DNA of 64,000 bases from Gambelia wislizenii (GCA_030847615.1 JAUMIR010000003.1:32548501-32612500); one strand, 5' to 3'. Shown: positions 1 to 11,534, counted from the stretch's first letter. Numbers and translations: made by a program. Notes: generated from the letters alone by a model not told the origin.

Positions 1-600
1 TGTTTCCCTGTGAAACCAGTCTGAATTCTGTTAGAGACCTCTAGCGACATCACACAGCTTGATATTGTTAAGTCTACTGAAGTACAATTCTTAATGTAAA
101 CTATCCACTAAGAGACACATTTCTGTCTATTTTTGTTTAGACCATTTCTAATTAAACACCAGAAAATTGATACTAAAAAAATCAATCACAGCAAAAAGAT
201 AGCAGCTTTTGGATTCCTGAATAACAAAGTAATTAAAATACTTAACCACATTCTATTTTTTTTTCAATTCGCAATTGACTGGACTTCTCTTTAGGGTATC
301 CTTTTTTTAAAAAAAGCTTTCTTTTTTTAAGCATACAAAGGAGTTCATAAAAGAATCCTAACCACTGCAATTGATAAAGTGTCATCTATGGACATAATCA
401 GCCAAATCATGGAGCGGTCATAGCTCGGTGGTACACCAAATGCTTTGCATTCAGAAGTTATAACCAAATAATCAGTCACTTTATTTGCATAACATCGGTC
501 TATAAACAATATACTCAGAGCAGTTCACAACAAAGCAAGATAGGAAAATAAAAATCATACCATCCTTTTTGAAGAAAAATTAGAACAGCTTCATACAGAA
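1..600. other. AT-rich non-coding stretch, nothing recognised
   Basis: Long A/T runs and short open frames only. I see no coding, RNA or repeat signature. Confidence 0.4.
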
Positions 601-785
601 GTCTGGTCACTCCCATGTCTGGGAGGAGTAGTGAATCAATTCTTGGTTTTAATCTGAAATTCAAAGAAGCTTTTGTCCAAGGTGCTGAATCTATTTGTAG
701 GAGAGTTTTCTTTCCATAACTCCTTTAATGTTCAAACAAAATATGGAGCGGATTCACTGCTCCCCTGACATGGGAACCATCAGCT
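601..785. repeat. Foldback MITE, family A, copy 1
   Basis: Two arms are inverted copies of each other: CTCCCATGTC near 610 pairs with GACATGGGA near 768, and GTGAATCAATTCTTGG pairs with the GGAGCGGATTCAC side near 747. Related copies lie at 31590, 40386, 44404, 48494 and 56141. Confidence 0.6.
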
Positions 786-1674
786 TCATGGTAAGTAAAG
801 TAGCAATAACCAAACAACAGCACAACAATGACTCAACAAGCACCAAAAACATAATAAACAAACAAATAATCACTGTAAGAATTAATTAACACGTTCATTG
901 TCAGCTAATACAAAATGAAACATCCTTTGGCCTTACTGGTTAGCAGCTGCTGCAGGAGAAGCTTTTTAGGGGAAGACATGGGCAGTTGCCAATTCCTGAT
1001 ATTACTGGGAAGAGGGTGTAACGTCTTCTGGTACAGATCCTAAGAAGAGCTATCTCCTCTTATTGGGGGTGGGGGGAGTAGCAGCAGAGTGAGCTGAAAC
1101 TCTGCAGTGGGCAGTGCTATGGCCAGTCCCAAATATTCGAAGGAAGAGGATGACGCAGATTGCATGAGAGCTATTTGGTCAGGATCGTTCAGGTGATATC
1201 TCTAGCCAAAAGGGCCATGAAGAAGGTGAGTTGAAAAACCACCATTGATCCTTCTGAAGATGCTGCAAGAGTGGGGGAAATGTACTACAGGGGCCTCATG
1301 CATTTCCTCAAGGCTGTTCAAGTAGCTTTTAACCCCTTCAGACTACCCCCAAACCACCCTTTTCTGCTCCCAATAAGAGTGACTCTCCTAGGAGCCTCCA
1401 ACAATTCACCTTCAAAAAACACTTCACTTTTTAAAAATTAATTGTTTTTCAAAAGTGGAAGTGATGTTCTGACCACTTCAGGCTTTTCTCTTTTGGTTTT
1501 GGGCATTTGGGGCAAACTGTGCATCCCCCAGAAGATCCCTGGGGAGAAAATTGGTCCAAGGACCCACCAAAGTTGCCCATCTTTGTCATTCCTGGGCGGG
1601 ACATATACTATGTACAGGAAGAAGGCAGGTTTCTGTACCCCAAACAGTGTAATCCTATTTAATTTTATATAAAC
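786..1674. other. Non-coding stretch, no recognised feature
   Basis: Mixed-composition DNA with a G-rich run near 1066-1080. A 76-codon open frame near 1442-1672 has no recognisable domain and is not called a gene. Confidence 0.35.
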
Positions 1675-1689
1675 AGACCTTCAGCTTTT

Positions 1690-1932
1690 AACTGGTTGGG
1701 GCAGAAGATTTTTTCCCTATGGGATGTGCTGCAATTTTTTTATCATTATTATGCTTTGAATGTGTTTTTTATTGTTTTTCTGATTAATGTTTTAATTGGT
1801 TGGTTGGTTTTTAAACTTTTGCATTATGTATGATTTTAACTATATTTCATTTTAACTTACATTGCAAGCTGCCTTGGGCCTGTATTGGGAGAAAGGCAGC
1901 ATACTTAATGTAATTAATTTAATTAATCAATT
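1690..1932 (+). repeat. L2-type LINE 3' end fragment
   Basis: The segment AAGCTGCCTTGGG...GGCAGCATACTTAATG followed by short AATTAAT repeats is the usual 3' terminus of reptile L2-type LINEs. A related terminus lies at 13145-13227, and a further partial match near 52690. Confidence 0.5.
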
Positions 1933-2164
1933 AAATTGTACACATGTCTAGAGTTCACCTATGCTTTCCTATGGTCTTAACATTGTAAATATACACATCT
2001 ATAGCATATTTTCATAGAGTTCATTGAAGCTTCTCCCAGGTAAAGGAGTAGAGGATTACAGCTGCAATTCAAATCTGTGCTTTGCCCAAGAATACATTGT
2101 GGGACCTTTGGCAAACACAGAGCTTGGAAACTTCTAATAGAATCTACATCCCCCAGCCAATCCT

Positions 2165-2336
2165 ATCACAGGTTTTCTTAGCAAGAAAGGGTTTTGCTTT
2201 CCTCTGAGGCTAAGAGACTGTGACTTGCTCAAGGTCACCCAGTGGATTTCCATGGCTGAACGGGAATTCAAACCATGATCTCCAGAGTCATAGTCCATTG
2301 CTCAAGCCACTACATACACCATGCTGGCTCCTTCAG
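2165..2336 (-). repeat. tRNA-derived SINE, minus orientation
   Basis: Read on the minus strand it starts with GGAGCCAGCATGGTGTA, an A-box-like segment, then a B-box-like TTTGAATTCCC. The body matches the better copy at 53203-53425. It is diverged and non-functional. Confidence 0.6.
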
Positions 2337-2339
2337 TGG

Positions 2340-2784
2340 GATAAAGAGTACAATAATGTGAGTCTTGGTGTTCTGTTCTCAAAATAGATAAAAGTTCTCT
2401 TCCATAGCTTGTTATAATTTGCTATTAAAGGGAAAATAGACATTAATTGGCTGAAATGTAAATCACATCCACCTACCAACATATGCAGCTTAATTAAGCT
2501 GCATTTTTCATTCCTGAGTCAAAACAGGGTGTCTTCAGAGAGCTGGCAAGTTAAAGTTTTGCTGTGGCTGGCAGAAACAACTGTTCAAGTTCCAGGGTAA
2601 TGATAATGCCTTCACATGTTTACAACATTTCTCTTGTGTGCTTGTTTCAATGTCCCTCCCCTGTTAATAAATGCATTGTCTGTTCTCCTGCAAATAAATT
2701 TGTATCTCAAACATAACGTGACTTAGTGCCATACCGCCTGTGCACTGTTTCATAAGCTAGTAGCTACCCAAATACATGAGGGGC
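2340..2784. other. Low-repeat stretch with an 18-bp perfect palindrome
   Basis: No repeat family is recognised. The palindrome GCAGCTTAATTAAGCTGC lies at 2486-2503 and carries two TAAT homeodomain-type cores. A possible conserved element, but conservation cannot be seen from one sequence. Confidence 0.25.
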
Positions 2785-2895
2785 AGGCATCCTCCAGATG
2801 TTTTTGACTACAGCTTCTATCACACCAATGAATAATAATACTGGCTGAGACTGATAGGGGTTGTAGTCCCCAAACTTTCTGGAAGTTGCTTTCCT
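2785..2895. repeat. MITE fragment with TTGGACTACAACTCCC-like ends
   Basis: Inverted ends (TTTGACTACAGCTTC and GGGGTTGTAGTCCCC) are diverged versions of a sequence also seen at 6485-6560, 8130-8230, 16885-16990 and 19965-20060. Confidence 0.45.
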
Positions 2896-3065
2896 GTTTA
2901 GTAGACAGTCGGCACCATCCTTGTTAGGAATGGATATAGAATCTGAATGAAAACGTCCTCACTCCCTCTCTGCTAAATGGAAGAAGGGAAAAAAGAAGCA
3001 TGGACACTATGAAACAGGCCTGAGTAGCCAACAGTCCCAGGGCCACAGTTGACCTTTGACCTGGA

Positions 3066-3592
3066 ACCTATTCACACTACATAATTACAGCACTGTTATT
3101 CCAATTTAATTGTCATGGTTCCATCCTGTGGAATCCTGGGGTTTGTAGTTTGGTGAGCTACCGGAGCTCTCTATCTGACAATTCTAAATCCCCCTCCCTA
3201 AAGTACCAATCTCAGGATTTCATAGGACAGAACCATGAGGCTTACCATATGAGAGAAATATGAAGCAGTATACCCCAATAACAGCGTCACCTGCCTTGCC
3301 TTATCATACAATGTCAGCATGTTTCAGCTGTTCTCCCATTAGAGTCCCATGGGAGATAGTAATAAATGCAGGTCTTTTTGCTAACTGGGAAAAATCCATT
3401 AGCAAAAAGACCTGCCTTTACCACCATCTGCCATGGGACTGGAATGGAAGAACAGCTGAAATATGCCAAAGTCATGTGATAAGGCAAAGTGGGACACACT
3501 ATTCTCGGGCTTCATTTCAACTTCCCTTCCTTCATGTGGTAAGCCCCCATGGCAGTTGAAGTGGGATAATAGTGCTATAATTCTGTAGTGTA
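3066..3592. mobile_element. Composite palindromic MITE, family B, with a nested hairpin
   Basis: Outer ends are inverted repeats: ACTACATAATTACAGCACTG at the left and, inverted, CAGTGCTATAATTCTGTAGT-type sequence at the right (3556-3590), each followed inward by a CCATGG-containing arm. The central part is itself a long hairpin (3292-3491). Smaller family members sit at 17870, 27474 and 40698. Confidence 0.65.
3292..3491. repeat. Near-perfect 92-bp inverted repeat with 16-nt loop
   Basis: Arms 3292-3383 and 3400-3491 pair without an indel (paired coordinates sum to 6783). The innermost 16 bp (GCAGGTCTTTTTGCTA and its complement) are perfect. Because of the symmetry both strands encode similar but meaningless peptides, which explains the overlapping open frames here. 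Confidence 0.8.
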
Positions 3593-3699
3593 AATGGGCC
3601 CATGGTTTCAGGTGGCCCTTGACCTAATTCCTGAAGCCCTATACAAGTAATCAGCTCTGTCCTCTGCAAGACTGGCCTCTCACCTTTTGCAGCATCCAG

Positions 3700-3812
3700 C
3701 AAAGAGAGAAAGAGAAAAAAAAAAGAACAACAAAGAAAGAGAAAAGAGACTACCAGAAATAGCGTGGAGAGAGGGGAAGAAGGAAGGGATGGCCTATCTT
3801 TTTTTTTTTTTC
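3700..3812. repeat. Purine-rich low-complexity tract
   Basis: A/G-rich run (AAGAAAGAGAAAAGAG style) ending in a T12 tract. The open frame on the opposite strand here is low-complexity and not a gene. Confidence 0.6.
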
Positions 3813-3849
3813 CTCTAACCCCATCCACTGCTGGTTTCAGCTGCACCAC

Positions 3850-4482
3850 CATATGGCCTCCAATAGATTATTTCTGAGTGTATGTGGTCTACCCCAGGGC
3901 CAGTAAGCCACTCCAGTTTTGTAAGCCAAGAATGTGAGAATTGGGTCTACACATCTCTAGCCTCTTCTGTCTCTGACAATGCCATATTTTGTTTTTCACA
4001 GCCTGTGCTTTAGATATATTAAGCTCTGAGTCAAGGCAAAAGACATTTCTATGTTAGGAGTTCCCTTTTTTAAAAAATGATTTCAAGGCCTAAGAATGCC
4101 ATTTCTCCATCTATTTCATTGCCTTCAAGTCTGTTATAGATCAACATTGCCCTCTACTGGTGATTTCTTACACTTTATCCAAGAACAATGTTATGAACAG
4201 GAAAAGGATGGAACTCAAGATGTCTGGGACATGTTTTTTGCACATTTTAATATTTTCTTTTGTGTTTTTCCAAAAATGGCCTAAAAATCTGCAGGTATTT
4301 GATAGTGTAACAGGAGTGCAAGCATTTTAGGGGACAGGTTTAGCATGTACCACACTGCAAAATACATGATATCAGGAAATGGTGTGATAATAAACTCCTG
4401 TTTTGATTCAGTTTAGGTTATGGTTTGGGGTGAGATATAAATCCAGATCAATATATTTTAAACTGAAATGTCTCCATTATTG
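3850..4482. other. Non-coding stretch, no recognised feature
   Basis: No repeat family, hairpin or coding signature is recognised. The short open frame at 4096-4284 shows no domain. Confidence 0.3.
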
Positions 4483-5705
4483 TCATTATCATCAAATTTA
4501 TTTATATCTAGCTTTTCTCCAAGGTTGGGACTCATGGCATCTTACGAATTAAAATGATTACAATATACAGTAATCGAAAACATTCAAAAAGTCAACATTA
4601 AGGCAAACTCAATCTATAACCATATTAAAACAAAGCAAAACACACACTTTTTAAAAAGTTGAAAGCATTAAAACAATGCAATTGCAAGGTCTTTCCTCAA
4701 AAGCCTTCAGTCTGAATAGCCTATCTGAATAAATAAGTCTTCACTTGCTGACTGAAGGACAGACAGCAAGGAGAAAGCTATTGTAGCATTCCTAGGGAGG
4801 GAGTTCCGAAGTCTGGGGTAGTCACTGAGAAGACCCCCATCTCATGTCCTCCCCAAACATACCTGTGAAGGTGGTGGGAGTGAAAGAAGGGCCTCTCTTG
4901 GAAATCTCAGGGTACAGCCAGACTCATATGGGTCTTGGAGTCCCTGGCTTGGGGCCCTGCAGTCCAGACAGTGCAGGGCTCTTGCCCTAATTTGCCTTCA
5001 GGCAGTCCTGATGACACCTGAGAAAAAGTAAGGGAGAACCCAGGGTAAAGCCTTTTACAACATTTTAAATCAACACCTGTGAAAATCCGCATTATGCAGG
5101 AAAACCTGGATGAGTCCAGCTCAGGAACACAGAATCTGTACCTGTCCTGTATAGCTGGACGCCAATGCAACTGGTGTCACTCTGCAGCTGGGAAGGAGCC
5201 CACACACACACACATACAGCTAGTCTTGATCACATGCTAAGGGCCTCCTTCCTGGCTTCAGAGAGTGTGACGTGTGACAGTCAAGGAGGCGCCCACACAT
5301 ACCAGCCGGCATGCGTATGCAGTGGCTGGCAAGTACATGCAGATTTCTGCCCATTTCTTCTTGGTAATTGGGGAGGGGAGAATGGGACAGCTTTGGGGGC
5401 AGAATATGCAGCCCAGAAGGCAGAGACTAGACAAGTCCATGGAGGTACAGTCTGTCAGATGCCTGGATCTAAACTATATAGGGCTTTACAGTTCCTAGAA
5501 ACAGTCCAGCAGCCAATGGAGCTGCTGGAGCAGGGGAGTTTATGATCCTTATAACGAGCCCCACTTAACACCCCAGATGCAGCTCTTTATACCAATTGAA
5601 GTTTCTGAACATGCTTCAAAAGCAGCCCCACATAAAGCATGTCACTGTAATCCAAACAGGGTGTAACCAAGGCATGTGTCACCATGGCCAGTAAATAACA
5701 GTGAA
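4483..5705 (-). repeat. L2-type LINE 3' region, interrupted by a palindromic element
   Basis: The left part (4483-4912) and right part (about 5440-5705) are adjacent pieces of the same L2-type 3' region found at 42690-43435: the stretch on an even number of misplaced accents, ATATAGGGCTTTACAG, and the AATTGAAGTTTCTGAAC stretch. The intervening 4915-5390 is a foreign insert. Strongly diverged. Confidence 0.55.
4915..5390. mobile_element. Palindromic element, family C, copy 1 (nested in L2)
   Basis: Shares blocks with 34005-34500: GTGCAGGGCTCTTGCCC-type, ATCACATGCTAAGGGCCTCC and the ATGCAGATTTCTGCC end. It splits an L2 fragment, so it inserted later. It contains a short CA microsatellite (5199-5215). 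Confidence 0.5.
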
Positions 5706-6030
5706 CATGTATTTTTCTGAAGAAACTTAAAACTTAAACAATGTAAATAGAACATGAACAGATAGAAACTGGCTGCTGAATTGTCCAAAAAGTAGGTTTG
5801 TGTGGGGTGGATCAGTGCCTAAATGAGAATTTGATGTACACTAATTAGAGATTGATGAGGGAAAGGGGGTAGAAATTCAATAAATAAGTACATTTGGAAA
5901 CAAACTACAATTAGACAACAACAATATGCAGCATGTAAATAATATTTTATTGCTTATCACTGACTAGCAATCTTCATTAAAAAATAAACAAGACTGAAAT
6001 CACCATTCTAGAATTACAAATACAAGTCAC
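5706..6030. other. Non-coding stretch, no recognised feature
   Basis: AT-rich; nothing recognised. Confidence 0.3.
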
Positions 6031-6294
6031 ACACACCCCGTATCCACAGGTGATACATTCCTGGACTTACCATTTATAAGTGAAACCATGGATAATAGCA
6101 AACCCTATTAAAATAAAGGACTTATGATCCAAATATATCATAGAGTTGCATTTGAGGACCTAGCAATTCCTAGAGAGGATACCTCTCTAGGCATTTTCCA
6201 GAACAACTCTATGATATGTGTCCCTAATTTTTCAGCCATGGATAACTGAAGTGGCAGATATTTGTTCCACAGATATGGGGGGGGGCGACCTGTA
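6031..6294. mobile_element. Tigger-like MITE
   Basis: Ends are inverted (CCCCGTATCCACAGG left; CCACAGATATGGGGG...CCTGTA right), matching the pogo/Tigger-type ends at 18266 and 34557. An inner inverted repeat (ATATCATAGAGTTG / CAACTCTATGATAT) is also present. Confidence 0.55.
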
Positions 6295-7066
6295 TGTAAT
6301 AAAAATACAATAAAACCATCCATAGAAACAAAAAGAAAAACCATTTGTGTTATCTGATCTCCCCCGTCTTCTTTAGTCAATTTTTACTGTCTCCAAACCA
6401 TTCCTATGCCTCTCTGAGTGCCTTCAATGAAGCCAAATCCCAAACATAGCATGTAGCATATATATCATACTAGAATCACGTCAGAGCTTAGAACTATTAC
6501 ATTTGGGTCTACAACTCCCAGAATCCTCCAGCCAGCATGCCCAGTGCTATGCTTGCTTAGAGATTCTGAGACCTATGGTCTAAAAAAGTAACTTTCCCAG
6601 GCTCTGATATATACTATACCATGGTATCTCATTTTCCAAAATCTGTATTTTCTTCCAACTCCAGCTTTCTAGTCCTTAAACAATACAGCAGTTTATACCC
6701 TCTCTTTCATTCTGGTGTTTTGGATCACACCTAGAGATTTGTTCCTTTCACCCACACTTTACAGTCAACCTCTTTCCCAAGACTGTTGGAGAAACAAAAC
6801 TATCTTAGCTTGGGTGCAACACTTCAACAGCAGTGGAGCATGGCAGGACACTGCAAAACCTTGGTTCTCCTTCCATAATGCACAGATTGTAGAGCATGCT
6901 GAGCAATTACAGATGGCCTGACCATGCATTCTTGATGCTAGTCCAATCCTCTATTCTGTGGGAGAGATAGGGGAATTTGGATGGAGGTGGCTTAGTTGAG
7001 TGCCAGTAGACTGACCAGTTCTCCCTTATTTCCCAGCATCTTCCTTATTCAAGCCAGCTGCTTTAA

Positions 7067-7155
7067 AAAAATGTGCAAAATTTGTCACATCTAAATCTCT
7101 CTTAGTCAATTGCTAAAAAATGTGCAAAATTTGTCACATCTAAATCTCTCTTAAA
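7067..7155. repeat. Short tandem duplication, about 47-bp spacing
   Basis: A block containing GTGCAAAATTTGTCACATC then TAAATCTCTCTTA occurs twice in a row, virtually identical, so the duplication is recent. Confidence 0.75.
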
Positions 7156-7295
7156 TTCATGGCCAAAAGTTTGTCACTTTAAGTGCCAAGGATGATCCAT
7201 CCATCCATTCCCGCCCGCCCGCCTGCCCTCTCCTTCTTCCCCCTGCCCCCAGGTGCTCATCTGGAGGAATCATGACCTTCATTTTTGCAAGGTCA

Positions 7296-7790
7296 TAAAT
7301 CATAGACTCAGAATCATAGAGTTGGAAGGAGCCCCATCATGTCCAACCCCTCACTCAATGCAGGAAATCCAGCTAAAGCATCCCCAGCAGGCAGTTGTTT
7401 GCTCAGCCTTTTTAATATGTCCAGAGAAAGAAATCCTATCACTTCTCTAGGTAATTAGTTTCTTTATTGAACAGCTCTTACCATCAAGAATTTCCTTCTA
7501 ATGTTCAATCAAAATCTACCCTCCTGTAATGTAAAACCATTAGACTTGGTCCTACCCTCTGGGACAGCACAACAAACTTCCCCCTCCTCTCTGGTGACAG
7601 CCCTTGAGGTATTTAAAGAGCACTATCATATCATCCCTCAGTCTTCTCTTCACCAGGGCTTCACATGCTCAGCTCTCTCAATCCTTCCTCATAGGTTTTG
7701 TTCTCCATATCTCTTATCATCCTTGTTGCCCTTCTTTGAATCTGTTCCAATGTGTCTATATCCTTCCTAAAATGAGGTGCCCTAAGTAAA
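7296..7790 (-). repeat. CR1 LINE 3' end
   Basis: Starts with the inverted terminal motif (AATCATAGAGTTGGAAGG) and runs through the CR1 3' UTR (ACAGCTCTTACCATCAAG, GTATTTAAAGAGC). This copy is older than those at 8906, 36301 and 44822. Confidence 0.75.
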
Positions 7791-8129
7791 AGGATACAGC
7801 ATATTCAGAAAGTGACATCTAAATTCAAAACACTTATGAAACACTGATCCTATCCTAAACTGTGTCAGCTACAATATATATTTATAAATCACTAGTTAAT
7901 GAAATGTTTAACATAGCTAGAAGTCTGAAAGCAGTTGTGCATACAATTGGCATCTTGTAGAGTGGGGAAATCAGTATGGCTCTCTTTCCTACGTTTAAAA
8001 TGTCAAGTTACAGTATACAAACTGAAAATGACCCAGTGATTCCATCTGAACTGTATAGGAAAGTGTTGAGGGCTAGAACCTTGAGAACCAAAGGCACACA
8101 GATAACTACTTCCAACATTCTATATAGCA

Positions 8130-8232
8130 GTAACATATGGTCCTCCAGACGTTCTTGGACTACAACTCCCATCTGGACTAGCATGGCCAGTGGTCAAGAA
8201 GGATGAGAGCTGCAACATCTAGAAAGCCATAG
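8130..8232. repeat. MITE fragment (TTGGACTACAACTCCC family)
   Basis: Contains TTCTTGGACTACAACTCCC and an inverted, diverged partner downstream. Confidence 0.45.
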
Positions 8233-8468
8233 CCTGCCAACCCCAGCTGTACATTTTGCTGAAATCTAGGTCTGCATCTCAAGTCCATGATTTATGGGTT
8301 GTCAATCCAGACATTGTGTGAACATGGATGGTCAATTTTTTAGGAAAATTACACTATTCCTGCTGCTGTGACTTTCAACTCTTTTATAAATTGAGCAGCC
8401 CAAGTCCTACCCATTTCCTCATAAATGAGGCCTGATGTTTTCAATGTGTCTTATTTTCCTAGGGTCCT

Positions 8469-8604
8469 TTTCTACTATGCTTTCTGCAACCAGACATGTT
8501 TATCTCGGATTGGCCTTTTCAGTCATCAGCACGCTTGCAGAAAGCACGGGATGAGTCCTTCTTGAATCTTTGTTTACAAAGAAAAGCCAGAGAGAGATTT
8601 TCCT
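8469..8604 (+). repeat. LINE 3' end encoding a CCHC-type finger, copy 1
   Basis: Matches the 3' ends at 15339-15465 and 39365-39598. Translated, it gives the end of an ORF2-like protein with the first finger Cys changed to Tyr, then the common end RKxGMSPS and a stop. 5'-truncated, as is typical of LINEs. Confidence 0.7.
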
Positions 8605-8905
8605 AGGGGTACCCTTAGAACTGCAGTTATAGCGTCCATGACAGCTATATATAGTAGATAGAACCCATTAAAGAAGTGGTTCAAATCTGTCACTGTTCCA
8701 GGCTTCTAGCTCCACTGCCCTGCCTGATATTCAGAGAGAGAGAACTGGTCTGGGAGCTAGTTGCTAAATTGCTGAGCTCTCTTTTGTTCTCTTTCTTCAG
8801 ATAAGAAGCCAAAGAAAGCTCACAAAACACCAGAAGAATGATACAGTAGCTGCTAGATAAGAGAACACCCCAAAGGAACTCTACCAGGAGACAGATAATT
8901 TTCTT

Positions 8906-9412
8906 ATACATGCTGTGTCCAGTTCTGGGCACCGCAATTCAGGAATGATATTGAGAAGCTGGAAGGCATCCAGAGGAGGGCGACCAGGATGGTAGGAGGT
9001 CTGGAAGCCATGCCCTATGAGAAGCAGGTTAGGGAGCTGGGTATGTTTAGTCTGGAGAAGAGAAGGTTGAGAGGTGACATGATAGCCATGTTTAAATATT
9101 TGAAGGGATGTCATACTGAGGATGGAGCAAACTTGTTTTCTGCTGCTCCAGAGACTAGGACACAGAGCAATGGGTTCAAATTACAGGAAAAGAGATTCCA
9201 CCTAAACATTAGGAAGACCGTCCTGACAGTAAGAGCTGTTTGGCAGTGGAATGCACTGCCTTGGAGTGTGATGGAGTCTCCTTCTTTGGGGGGTTTTAAA
9301 CAGAGGCTGGGTGGCCATCTGTCAGGGATGGTTTGATTGTGTATTCTTGCAGGGCAGGGAGTTGGACTAGATGGCCCTTGTGGTCTCTTCCAACTCTATG
9401 ATTCTATGCTGG
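8906..9412 (+). repeat. CR1 LINE 3' end, well preserved
   Basis: Contains AGGGCGACCAGGATGGT, the CATGATAGCCATGTTTAAA stretch and the terminal CAACTCTATGATTCTATG. The open frame at 8989-9336 is a remnant of the CR1 ORF2 end and untranslated region, not a gene. Confidence 0.85.
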
Positions 9413-10403
9413 TGCACAAAAAAAGAAGTAGTCACCCAAACCAGTCAATTACACTGGGGCAATCTTCCCTGTTAAATGCTTAGGCCCAGCCCATGCCCAG
9501 ACCCAAAACTCCAGAGAAGATGGACCCAGCCACTGTCCCCAACAACAATTAAGAGTGAAGCGATTGAGGCCCCAAACTCTGCTGCTCCCACTTTCTCCTT
9601 CTCCCTCTCCTTCTTCTCCTTCCACCTCCCTCCTCCTTCTCCTCCTCTCATTACCACTGATTGGTCCCACTCCGTCAGCTTTCATACTGGCTTCCATATC
9701 CTGGCCCCTACCTGTCTGCCTGAAAACACCAGTTGCAGCCTTACACAACTATTAATTCTGTATAAAAGAGCAGTGGATGTTTTCAGGCTACTTACGGTAC
9801 TTAATAGGAGGTCATGCAGAGATATCTATAACAATGTGGTACAGGGATTGGGAGGTGAAATAAGGCAACCCACAAAATGAGGGATGGGGGGATAGAGGGA
9901 GAGTATGTATCTGTCATGCTGGGACCCTTTGGGAATAGGTAAGTGGAGTGATTCATTGTTCCTGACACCCCTACCCCTGAGGCAGTGACCTCACCCAGTC
10001 TAATGGCAGAGGTGACCCAGAAATGAAAGAAACTTTCCGTACCATGAGCAGAACTTGGAAAAATTGCTTTTTTTAAAAAAACTAGAACATCCAGCCTGCA
10101 TGAAGACGATGAAAGTAACTAAGGGTGTTCTCTTCAAAGATGGACTCCAAGGGCTATGCAGTGTTATGGGGATAGGAGACATGTGCTGGCTGCCACCAAC
10201 CCCAAAAACAGCTCTAAACCTTCCACTAACACCCTGCAGTCTCAGGAGCAGATACAATATTAGATCCAAACTCAAAGCCTGAAAAGTAATAGGCTTAGCA
10301 TGCTTCCAGAATAAAACTTTCCAGCTCTGCTTGGAAGGAGGAATTGTAAGTCTCATATACTCTGGCCCCACAGATGCTCCATGAAAGGGAGAAGTCTCGG
10401 AGC
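9413..10403. other. Non-coding, with a CT-rich tract
   Basis: A pyrimidine-rich run (9590-9655) produces long low-complexity open frames on both strands. None has a recognisable domain. Confidence 0.4.
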
Positions 10404-10814
10404 TACCGTATATTCCTGCATACAAGACTACTTTTTAACACTTGAAAATCTCCTCAAAAGTGGGGGGGGTCTTATACCCCAGTAGACCTTTTCCCCTGCT
10501 GTGAGAATGATTGAAGTATAAAATAGCCTGGGCAGTTTTCCCAGCAGATCCTTCCTCCTGCTGTGAGAATGACTGCTTTGCATTTGAAGAATTAAATGGC
10601 CCTCTATTTAGCTCAGGAGAGTCAAAATGATGTTTCTTTTCAGGACAAGTTAGCCTAAAATTAGAATTTCTGGATTCAACTTCTCATTTTGCATCAAGTT
10701 TTGTCTATGGTGAAATTCTCTTGTCTGCCAATGTGGCTCTAAAACCATTAATGTGCTCATTCATTAATGTGCTCATTCAAAAAATTGGGATTTGATAGCT
10801 TCATATTAACCAAC

Positions 10815-10940
10815 TTACAGTATTAATGCAACCTTACTTTCCAAAGATTGAACACCACAGAGATTTTTCAAAGTATCCCATGCTTTTTTAGCTGTTCTCA
10901 GTCCTGTAATTTCACAGACTATTCCATCATCTACAGCCAC
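10815..10940 (-). pseudogene. Ty1/copia-type Gag-like fragment
   Basis: On the minus strand about 40 residues read GIVCEITGLRTAKKAWDTL and onward. This resembles the conserved T-A-x-x-A-W-x-x-L block of copia-type Gag (UBN2/retrotran_gag families). It is a scrap inside a DNA transposon, with no start codon or neighbouring protease or RT. It could be chance similarity; a profile search would decide. Confidence 0.4.
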
Positions 10941-10974
10941 TGAGCTGGCTGGCTGGTGGGGAACAGGCTTTCCA

Positions 10975-10978
10975 GCCA

Positions 10979-11015
<37 letters not shown>

Positions 11016-11026
11016 GGGGGGGGGCA
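10975..11026. repeat. (TGGC)n microsatellite followed by a G run
   Basis: About nine GGCT/TGGC units, then ten G. It encodes the Pro-Ala-Ser-Gln repeat seen on the minus strand. Confidence 0.9.
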
Positions 11027-11534
11027 AACTCTATATTTTAACTTAAAAATTGGGGGGTCGTCTTATGCGCCCAGTCGTCTTATACGCTGGAATACGTGTA
11101 CTTATAACATTTCTCACTTGGTGCCTGGGACTTGCTGTCTATTCCTTGGCTGGATAGCTCCTCTTGCTGCTTCAGCAGCGCTGCCATAGTCCAGCTCCTT
11201 TTCCAGAGGGACAGCTCTCCAGCTTCACTCAGAAGACAGAGAATGAAAGCCAGCCTCCTCCCATATGAATCTCCCTGTAGCTTTCAAGTATGGAAAGCCT
11301 CTGTGGAAGTCCTGTGGTATGTCCCATCACCCAGAGAGATCTAGTGAAGAAGACATAGGATAAGGCCTCTTCTTTTGCAGGACCCAAGATGTGGAAGTCT
11401 CTCCCTATGGAGGACAAATTTATCCCATTGTATCATTGATTTAAGTACACCATAAATACTGACTTATTTCAGATTTATGAGTGGATCTTTAATGGTTTAA
11501 CTTCAGGTCTCAATGTTTGAATGATATTCTTGAT

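Larger units (their letters stand above)
10404..11100. mobile_element. TIR DNA transposon flanked by TA
   Basis: Left end TACCGTATATTCCTGCATA and right end, inverted, TACACGTATTCCAGCGTATA are diverged terminal inverted repeats with a TA at each border, as in Tc1/mariner-type or related elements. GTCTTATAC / GTCGTCTTATGCGCC blocks lie just inside each end. No transposase is seen, so it is non-autonomous. Cargo includes a TGGC microsatellite and a Gag-like scrap. Confidence 0.65.

Noticed and set aside
3260..3559. Two overlapping opposite-strand frames with similar peptides
   Set aside because: Explained by the hairpin at 3292-3491; not a gene pair.
8989..9336. 115-codon plus-strand frame resembling 36323-36643
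   Set aside because: Both are CR1 3' end copies; the shared peptide is transposon remnant.
9449..9880. Long frames on both strands in a CT/GA-rich tract
   Set aside because: Low complexity, no domain.
10000..10425. 141-codon minus-strand frame
   Set aside because: Overlaps the left end of a DNA transposon and has no recognisable domain or splice logic.
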